Below, piece after piece: positions 6,240 to 10,267 of a stretch of 10,267 bases of DNA. Under the pieces are notes generated by a model, which made no database searches, was not told the DNA's origin, and worked only from the letters and a program-made list of their open reading frames with translations. The position numbers and the translations under genes are program-made. The DNA comes from Bacillota bacterium (GTDB lineage Bacteria > Bacillota > Bacilli > Calditerricolales > Calditerricolaceae): assembly GCA_017577925.1 (NCBI GenBank), contig PKQU01000059.1:1-10267 (forward strand). Reading direction: 5' to 3'. Position 1 is the first letter of the stretch. The number at the start of each line of letters is the position of its first letter.

Positions 6240-6375
6240 AGAAAAAAGCGGCCGTCGCGCCGCTTAAGACGAGAGAAGAAAACCGCTTCGGGAGCGGGAG
6301 CACCACACAGTCCCCCGGAACGCGCGCGCACATTCGCCCGCGCATTTGCCGTCCCAACCCGATGCTCCGCTTCCC
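6240..6375 (-). ncRNA. Candidate small RNA (unclassified)
   Basis: On the minus strand a good promoter (TTGAAT, 17 bases, TAAAAT) predicts a start near 6374-6375, and a strong terminator ends near 6240, giving about 135 bases. By hand the RNA folds as a long irregular rod: GGGA and GGAGCA near the 5' end pair with TGCTCC and TCCC, a large asymmetric bubble follows, then GGGACG pairs with CGTTCC and GCGCG with CGCGC at the tip. A pyrimidine-rich single-stranded stretch (UUUUCUUCUCUC) precedes the terminator stem. An open frame (ATG at 6382, within the promoter) runs through it without a ribosome site. It matches no RNA family that I recognise; a rod with a central bubble is only loosely like 6S RNA and is shorter. 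The alternative is a long 3' tail of the DUF4870 transcript. Confidence 0.5.
6241..6265 (-). terminator. Rho-independent terminator, minus strand
   Basis: AAGCGGC (6246-6252) pairs with GCCGCTT (6259-6265) around a 6-base loop, and on the minus strand the stem runs straight into TTTTTTC. No minus-strand protein gene ends nearby; the closest is the DUF4870 gene 249 bases upstream, which is the main argument for a separate small transcript. Confidence 0.8.
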
Positions 6376-6380
6376 TTTTC

Positions 6381-6409
6381 ATTTTACCGGCGGTTGAATG
6401 GCCATTCAA
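6381..6409 (-). promoter_or_regulatory. Promoter of the candidate small RNA
   Basis: Minus strand TTGAAT (6404-6409), exactly 17 bases, TAAAAT (6381-6386): a strong housekeeping-type promoter in an otherwise geneless stretch. Upstream of it, two GTCGAAA direct repeats ten bases apart (6429-6435 and 6439-6445) add an A-rich, one-helical-turn pattern that could be an UP element or activator site. Confidence 0.6.
6394..6409. promoter_or_regulatory. 16-bp perfect palindrome, candidate operator
   Basis: TTGAATGGCCATTCAA is identical on both strands and covers the -35 box and part of the spacer of the candidate small RNA promoter. Position and symmetry fit a repressor site. The regulator is unknown. 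Confidence 0.55.
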
Positions 6410-6474
6410 TATGGCGGTACCCCAATTATTTCGACGTTTTTCGACACCATAACGGGCACCCCACCCCTTCGGAT

Positions 6475-6489
6475 TTTGCAGAGTGCAAA
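6475..6489. repeat. Short inverted repeat TTTGCA-GAG-TGCAAA
   Basis: Six-base arms around three bases, 25 bases past the end of the DUF4870 gene. It is AT-rich with no T-run, so it is a poor terminator and could be a binding site; chance is also possible. Confidence 0.3.
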
Positions 6490-6513
6490 CAATTCAAACA
6501 ATACCGTTCCGCC

Positions 6514-6864
6514 TCATTTGAAAAAGCGGATGGTCATCGGGTACCGGTAGGCCTGGCCCTCATTGGCCTTGACCGCGGCAACGATGACAAACACCACTTG
6601 AATGACCATCAGCGCCAGCAGCAGGGGAAGGCCGATTAAGACGAACACCAGCAGTGCCGCAATCATCCCGTAGATCGTTAAGGACAGCTGGAAGTTCAGC
6701 GCCTCCTTCCCCTGGTCGTCGACGAATGGGGAATCGTTCCGCTTGAGGAGCCACACCACGAGGGGGCCCAGCACGTGCCCCATCGGGACGATGTACCCCA
6801 CCAGTGCCGCCAAGTGGCAAACCGTGGCCCATAGGCGGGCTTGCTTGTCGTCTTGCCCCACCAT
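6514..6864 (-). CDS. DUF4870 family membrane protein
   Basis: Small integral membrane protein of 116 residues with the DUF4870 (Tic20-like) pattern: LWATVCHLAALVGYIVP (11-27), GPLVVWLLKRNDSPFVDDQGKEALNFQ (33-59) and a C-terminal YRYPMTIRFFK. Three hydrophobic segments are visible (about 15-40, 62-80 and 82-100), with the conserved charged segment KRNDSPFVDDQGKEA between the first two. Function is not known for the family. The start chosen is the ATG at 6864, with GGGGTGA well spaced; an ATG at 6897 with GGAG eleven bases ahead would add eleven residues and cannot be excluded. It is divergent from the YkvI-like gene. No terminator lies close to its stop, so it may share the one at 6241-6265. 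Confidence 0.88.
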   Translation of the reverse strand: MVGQDDKQARLWATVCHLAALVGYIVPMGHVLGPLVVWLLKRNDSPFVDDQGKEALNFQLSLTIYGMIAALLVFVLIGLPLLLALMVIQVVFVIVAAVKANEGQAYRYPMTIRFFK

Positions 6865-6905
6865 CGCATTCACCCCGTTATCGTTTCTTGCTTCCATCGT
6901 ATCAG

Positions 6906-6945
6906 ATTCTCCGCAATCGGCGCACCCGCCATTCGCCCGGAGAAT
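6906..6945. repeat. Inverted repeat in the divergent DUF4870/YkvI intergenic region
   Basis: ATTCTCCG (6906-6913) and CGGAGAAT (6938-6945), perfect 8-base arms 24 bases apart. The left arm contains the possible GGAG ribosome site for the longer DUF4870 start. It could be a shared regulatory site; chance is not excluded. Confidence 0.3.
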
Positions 6946-7020
6946 GCGCATCATAGGCAGACAGCCCTCCGCATAAGGGTGAAGGGAACAGCTTGATCGA
7001 CACAAGCGGAGGGGTCGTGC

Positions 7021-8049
7021 GTGAACCGAGCATGGCTGGTCATCGGGCAGATCGCCTTTACGTACATCGGTACCGTTGTCGGGGCGGGCTTTGCGTCGGG
7101 ACAGGAGATCCTGCATTTCTTCACCCGGTACGGTTCCTACGGCACGCTCGGCATCATCCTGTCCACCGGGCTGTTCGTGTGGCTCGGTGCGCGCATCATG
7201 CGCCTGGCCCACCGCATCGGCGCGTATTCCTATCAGGAGTTCAACGCGTACCTGTTCGGCCCCGCCCTGGGACGGCTGGTCAACGTGTTTATGCCCCTCA
7301 TCCTGCTCGGCGTGACCTCGGTGATGCTTTCCGGAACGGGCGCCATCTTCCGCGAACAGCTGGGCCTGCCCTACCAGGCGGGCATCCTCGTCACCTTGGC
7401 CCTCACCTATTTCGTGATCGCCCGCGGCATCAGCGGCATCCTGGCCGTCAACTCCCTCGTTGTGCCGCTCATGCTGTTGTTTACGGTGCTGTTGGCCCTC
7501 GACCTGCTGCGCGATCCGCAGCCGGCCCTCTCCCCTTCCCCGCCGCCACACGATGGCGGGCGCTGGTCCATCGCCCCGTTCACCTATGTCGCTTTTAATC
7601 TCGCCATGGCCTTATCCGTGCTCGTCCCCCTGGGCAGCGAAATGAACACGGCGCGCGTGCTGACCTGGGGCGGATGGTGGGGCGGCATCGGTTTGGGCAT
7701 CATGCTCCTGGTCAACCACCTGGTCATGGCCGCAGAGGGCGCGGGCATCTTTCAGTTTGAGATTCCCATGGCCCGCATTGTGCGCGAGCTGGGCCAAGCC
7801 GCACAACTCTTGTTCCTCCTCGTCGTCTACGGTGAGATCTTCACCACGCTCATCGCCAACATCTACGGCTTGACCCGCCAGTTCCAGCAGCTGCTCCGGT
7901 GGCCGGAAAAACCGCTGATCCTCGCCCTTCTGGCCGTGAGCTTCCTCATTAGCCAGTTCGGGTTCGACACCCTGGTGGCGTACCTGTACCCGGCCTTTGG
8001 CTATGTAGGGCTGGCGCTGCTTTTCATGGTGGCCCTCAAGCGCGCCTAG
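7021..8049 (+). CDS. YkvI-family membrane protein (putative transporter)
   Basis: Integral membrane protein of 342 residues with about ten hydrophobic segments, similar to Bacillus subtilis YkvI, a protein of the amino acid transporter superfamily with no established substrate. Near the N-terminus is the helix-breaking GAGFASGQEI (21-30), typical of the unwound first helix of LeuT-fold transporters. Further landmarks are VTSVMLSGTGAIFREQLGLP (98-117), SEMNTARVL and AAEGAGIFQFEIPM. A Pro-rich hydrophilic insert (about 165-182, PQPALSPSPPPHDGG) lies in the middle. The start is the GTG at 7021, with GGAGGGG six bases before and no better upstream choice. It is transcribed alone, divergent from DUF4870 and convergent with the glycerate kinase. 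Family call is firm; transport and substrate are inferred. Confidence 0.88.
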   Translation: MNRAWLVIGQIAFTYIGTVVGAGFASGQEILHFFTRYGSYGTLGIILSTGLFVWLGARIMRLAHRIGAYSYQEFNAYLFGPALGRLVNVFMPLILLGVTSVMLSGTGAIFREQLGLPYQAGILVTLALTYFVIARGISGILAVNSLVVPLMLLFTVLLALDLLRDPQPALSPSPPPHDGGRWSIAPFTYVAFNLAMALSVLVPLGSEMNTARVLTWGGWWGGIGLGIMLLVNHLVMAAEGAGIFQFEIPMARIVRELGQAAQLLFLLVVYGEIFTTLIANIYGLTRQFQQLLRWPEKPLILALLAVSFLISQFGFDTLVAYLYPAFGYVGLALLFMVALKRA

Positions 8050-8078
8050 CCGTGCGGGTTTCCGCTTGCGGATACGCT

Positions 8079-8100
8079 GCCGCCTTCCGGTCATGGCGGC
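8079..8100. terminator. Hairpin between convergent YkvI and glycerate kinase genes
   Basis: GCCGCC (8079-8084) and GGCGGC (8095-8100) pair around ten bases, directly between the two stop codons. No T-run on either side, so it is a weak candidate terminator. Confidence 0.3.
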
Positions 8101-9234
8101 TCACGGGGAGGCATGGCGCCACAACCGGATCACCTGTTCCGCGGCGTGCGCCACCAAGCGCTCCCCTTCCGCCACGGCCTCCGCTAAGGTCATCGGGCGG
8201 TTCAGGATGGAAAACGCCCCGGCAAGCCCCAATCCCTCGCAATCCTTCCCTTCCAATTCCACCGTGCCCGCCAGCGCGATCACCGGAACGCCCCGGCTCT
8301 TCGCCACCCGACACACGCCGGCAACCGCTTTGCCATGGAGCGTCTGGCGGTCCAGTTTCCCCTCACCGGTGAGGATCAGATCGGCTCCCGCTGCTCGCTC
8401 CGCAAACCCCACCGTTTCCATGACGGCCTCGATGCCCGGGCGCATCCGGGCACGCAAATACGCCAGGAGGGCAAAGCCCGTCCCCCCGGCGGCGCCGGCT
8501 CCCGGACGATGGCGGTGGTCCTCCCCGAGGAAGGCGGCGGACACGTCGGCCCAGCGGGCAAGAGCCCGCTCCAACTGTTCCACCATCTCCGGCGTCGCTC
8601 CCTTCTGCGGGCCGAACACCCGCGAGGCGCCGTGGGGGCCGAGGAGCGGGTTGTCCACGTCGCACAGCACGGTCACCTCCGCCGCGCGCCACCTTTCCCG
8701 CTCGGGCCACTCCACGCGGGCCAGACGCGCAAGGGCCGCCCCGCCCGGCGGAAGCAAACGGCCCTGTGCATCATAGAGGCGAACCCCTAGGGCCTGCAGA
8801 AGCCCCGCCCCGCCGTCGTTCGTGGCGCTGCCCCCCAACGCGATGACGAACCTGCGGTGCCCCGCTTCCCACGCGTGACGCAACAGCTCGCCCGTGCCGT
8901 AGGTCGTGGCCCGCAGCGGATCACGCCGCTCGTGGGGAACCAGGCCGAGCCCCGACGCAGCGGCCAGCTCGACCACCACCGTTTCCCTGTCACCCAGCAC
9001 GCCGTACCGCGCCGTAACCGGATCGCCGAGGGGCCCCGTCACCTGTACCGGCACATACCACCCTCCGGTCGCCTCAACGAGCACCTCCATCGTGCCCTCG
9101 CCGCCGTCGGCCAGCGGCAGGCACAGCACGTCCGCCTCCGGGCACGCCCGTTTCACGCCGCGGGCCATGGCGGAAGCCACCTGGCGGCTGGTCAGCGAGC
9201 CTTTAAAGGAATCGGGTGCAATCAGCACACGCAT
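8101..9234 (-). CDS. Glycerate kinase
   Basis: Cytoplasmic ATP-dependent glycerate kinase of the GarK/GlxK family, phosphorylating D-glycerate (2-phosphoglycerate is the product for characterised GarK enzymes) and feeding it into lower glycolysis. The 377 residues match the usual length and show all family blocks: IAPDSFKGSLTS (5-16), LPLADGGEGT (39-48), ALGGSATNDGGAGLLQALG (132-150), LCDVDNPLLGP (190-200), VFGPQKGAT (206-214), PGAGAAGGTGFAL (244-256) and ILTGEGKLDRQTLHGKAV (287-304). The ATG at 9234 has GGGGGA seven to eight bases ahead, and MRVLIAPDSF is the standard start. It is a single gene, so no glyoxylate or glucarate pathway context is visible; the source of glycerate is open. A -10 box lies upstream at 9285-9290. 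Confidence 0.96.
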   Translation of the reverse strand: MRVLIAPDSFKGSLTSRQVASAMARGVKRACPEADVLCLPLADGGEGTMEVLVEATGGWYVPVQVTGPLGDPVTARYGVLGDRETVVVELAAASGLGLVPHERRDPLRATTYGTGELLRHAWEAGHRRFVIALGGSATNDGGAGLLQALGVRLYDAQGRLLPPGGAALARLARVEWPERERWRAAEVTVLCDVDNPLLGPHGASRVFGPQKGATPEMVEQLERALARWADVSAAFLGEDHRHRPGAGAAGGTGFALLAYLRARMRPGIEAVMETVGFAERAAGADLILTGEGKLDRQTLHGKAVAGVCRVAKSRGVPVIALAGTVELEGKDCEGLGLAGAFSILNRPMTLAEAVAEGERLVAHAAEQVIRLWRHASP

Positions 9235-9284
9235 GGCAATCCCCCATCCTTGTCAATACAATCGCCCTAGGCGTTTTGATCCTC

Positions 9285-9290
9285 ATTATA
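9285..9290 (-). promoter_or_regulatory. -10 box (TATAAT) upstream of the glycerate kinase gene
   Basis: Perfect TATAAT on the minus strand, 50 bases before the ATG, giving a leader of about 44 bases. No recognisable -35 lies at 16-18 bases (GGGCGG at 17), so it may need an activator or be fortuitous. Confidence 0.4.
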
Positions 9291-9386
9291 CTTGCCGGGG
9301 AATTTGTCCGCCCACCACAATCCGCATCGGCTACGGCACCGCCGCCGAAAGCCCACAGCGGTGGCGCGATCGGTCAACGCGACGAA

Positions 9387-9422
9387 CGAAAAAACGGCCC
9401 GCCCCTATGGGCGACGCCGTTT
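9387..9422 (-). terminator. Rho-independent terminator of the cupredoxin-like gene
   Basis: Two-level stem on the minus strand: AAACGGC (9416-9422 read in reverse) with GCCGTTT (9392-9398), and inside it CGCCC with GGGCG around CTAT, followed by TTTTTTCG. It lies 57 bases after the stop codon of the gene at 9480-9959. Confidence 0.8.
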
Positions 9423-9479
9423 CGTGACTTTCCCCACCCTTGCTTCGACCGCATCCGACCGCCGATCCCCGCGCTCCGC

Positions 9480-9959
9480 TCACCGTTCGAGCACGTGCAG
9501 GTATCCCACCATCGGGCCGTGGTGCGCCCGGTCAGGATGGGTCAGGCAGACGATCTCGAACGTCCCCGCACGGTCGGCCACAAATTGCACCGTCGTTTGC
9601 TTTCCCTTCTCCACCGTTCCCCGCACATTGTAGCCGCGGATCTCAAAGGGATGCTTGGCCCCGTTGACGCCGTGGAAGTGCAGGGTGACGCGGTCCCCCT
9701 TGTGCACCACCAGGGTTCCGGGATCCCAGCGGTACGCCTCGATCTCCTTGCCGTCGGGAAGGCGCGTTTTGAATTCGCCGGTGACAATGTGAAACGTCAC
9801 CGCGCGCCCCCCGCCCGGGCCGCTCACCGCATCCGGGTTGCTCACCACGGGAAGCAGGGGCATCCGGGCACCATCCCACGCGTACACGAGCAGCCCCAAG
9901 GCCGCCACCGTCAACACGGCGAGCACCGTTCGCCCGCGCACCACGTACAGCCTCGTCAC
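9480..9959 (-). CDS. Membrane-anchored cupredoxin-like copper protein
   Basis: Predicted 159-residue protein with one N-terminal membrane anchor (about 11-28) and an outward-facing cupredoxin domain, so probably a surface electron carrier or copper protein. The beta-sandwich pattern is visible: AVTFHIVTGEFKT, WDPGTLVVHKGDRVTLHFHGVNGAKHPFEI (78-107), TVQFVADRAGTFEIVCLTH and MVGYLHVLE at the end. Candidate copper ligands are His103, Cys138, His141 or His146/147 and Met150. There is one Cys in place of the two of a CuA site, so a mononuclear centre is expected; the spacing from Cys to Met is longer than in plastocyanin (C-x2-H-x4-M). The start is the GTG at 9959, with AAGGGGGG seven bases before. 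Single gene with its own terminator; no oxidase gene is adjacent. Fold is confident, partner unknown. Confidence 0.85.
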   Translation of the reverse strand: MTRLYVVRGRTVLAVLTVAALGLLVYAWDGARMPLLPVVSNPDAVSGPGGGRAVTFHIVTGEFKTRLPDGKEIEAYRWDPGTLVVHKGDRVTLHFHGVNGAKHPFEIRGYNVRGTVEKGKQTTVQFVADRAGTFEIVCLTHPDRAHHGPMVGYLHVLER

Positions 9960-10267
9960 GGCTCATCCCCCCTTGGTACCAGGGATATGCCCCGACAAGG
10001 CCCGGCTTGCCACCTCCAGGACACAACTCCCGGCAAACGGGAAGCCGCCGCGATCATCAGGACGAAAAGGATTTCTCCAGCTCGATGACCCGCGGATCAG
10101 CGGACGGGCTTACCGCCACGGCGTGTTGGGATCATCCAGCGAACCGTTGTCAATTCCCATCATCCTTCGGTGCCGTCGTGCTGTCGATCGGTTCCTCCCA
10201 CAGCCCGGTGGGATCCGATGTGCTGTCCCCTCAGCACCCGGTCCATTGGCCGCAGTTCGTGCACACC
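9960..10267. other. 308 bases without a convincing complete gene
   Basis: Upstream region of the cupredoxin-like gene. I see no clear promoter, RNA or terminator. On the minus strand there are short protein-like pieces (see the entry at the right edge), none with a start, ribosome site and sensible length. On the plus strand an open frame from the ATG at 10085 to the edge has a composition unlike a protein and no ribosome site. Confidence 0.5.
10231..10267 (-). CDS. Possible C-terminal end of a Cys-rich protein (partial)
   Basis: Reading into the window from the right on the minus strand, one frame ends VCTNCGQWTGC then TGA (10231-10233). The C-x2-C-G spacing resembles half of a zinc ribbon and the codons are GC-rich at the third position. 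Only eleven residues are visible, so neither the gene nor its family can be confirmed. Confidence 0.2.
   Translation of the reverse strand, partial: VCTNCGQWTGC

Noticed and set aside
6065..6409. Minus-strand open frame through the candidate small RNA
   Set aside because: Its starts lie inside the promoter with no ribosome site, its composition is Arg/Ala/Gly-rich as expected for shadow frames, and it runs through a terminator and antisense into the thioredoxin-like gene.
6865..7551. Long N-terminal extension of the DUF4870 frame to 7551
   Set aside because: The extension is low in hydrophobic order, antisense to the YkvI-like gene, and the conserved family domain starts shortly after the ATG at 6864.
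9216..10088. Long plus-strand open frame starting GTG with a hydrophobic segment near its N-terminus (LVNTIALGVLILIILAGEF)
   Set aside because: After the first 30 codons it is Pro/His/Arg-rich and lies antisense to the well-supported cupredoxin-like gene and its terminator. The hydrophobic stretch comes from the AT-rich leader of the glycerate kinase gene.
10231..10233. Selenocysteine codon next to Cys in the right-edge frame
   Set aside because: Eleven residues of context are too few, the frame meets two further TGA codons, and TGA is used as an ordinary stop elsewhere in the window. Kept only as a remote option in the findings.

Overview
The window looks like chromosome of a GC-rich Gram-positive Bacillota, most likely a Bacillales thermophile or relative. 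The support is Bacillus-type ribosome binding sites (AAGGAGG, GGAGGG), lipobox-bearing solute-binding protein and lipoprotein, a YkvI-family membrane protein, an OmpR/PhoB-type two-component pair, and high GC in third codon positions with AT-rich intergenic stretches. I cannot name the species from sequence alone. No tRNA, rRNA, CRISPR array, transposase or phage gene was seen. Most of the window is ordinary core metabolism, transport and signalling.

Left part (1-3926, all minus strand). A two-component response regulator (3213-3926) and its sensor kinase (1805-3232) overlap by 20 bases. They are followed by a small lipoprotein (1362-1670) whose mature part is almost only Ser, Asp and Thr, with Asp every fifth residue, closed by a good Rho-independent terminator. 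A separate promoter then drives thiE (thiamine phosphate synthase, 526-1203), coupled through an ATGA overlap to a polar amino acid ABC transporter ATPase that runs off the left edge (1-529).

Middle (3927-6187, plus strand). Divergent from the regulator is an amino acid ABC operon of substrate-binding lipoprotein (4159-4932) and permease (5010-5669) with no ATPase of its own; the ATPase at the left edge is a natural candidate partner. The divergent intergenic region holds two 24-bp tandem repeats, each with a near-perfect palindrome, lying on the putative promoter. A thioredoxin-like protein with a WCPDC active site (5803-6150) follows.

Right part (6188-10267). A 363-base stretch without a protein gene contains, on the minus strand, a well-formed promoter overlapping a 16-bp perfect palindrome and, about 110-135 bases downstream, a hairpin plus T-run terminator: a candidate small RNA. 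Then come a DUF4870 membrane protein (minus, 6514-6864) divergent from a YkvI-like transporter (plus, 7021-8049), a glycerate kinase (minus, 8101-9234), and a membrane-anchored cupredoxin-like protein (minus, 9480-9959) with its own terminator. The last 308 bases have no convincing complete gene, but the minus strand shows protein-like fragments including a Cys-rich tail at the edge.

I found no clear new multi-gene system. The items most worth checking are the candidate small RNA, the tandem operator-like repeats, and the Ser/Asp repeat lipoprotein next to the two-component system.
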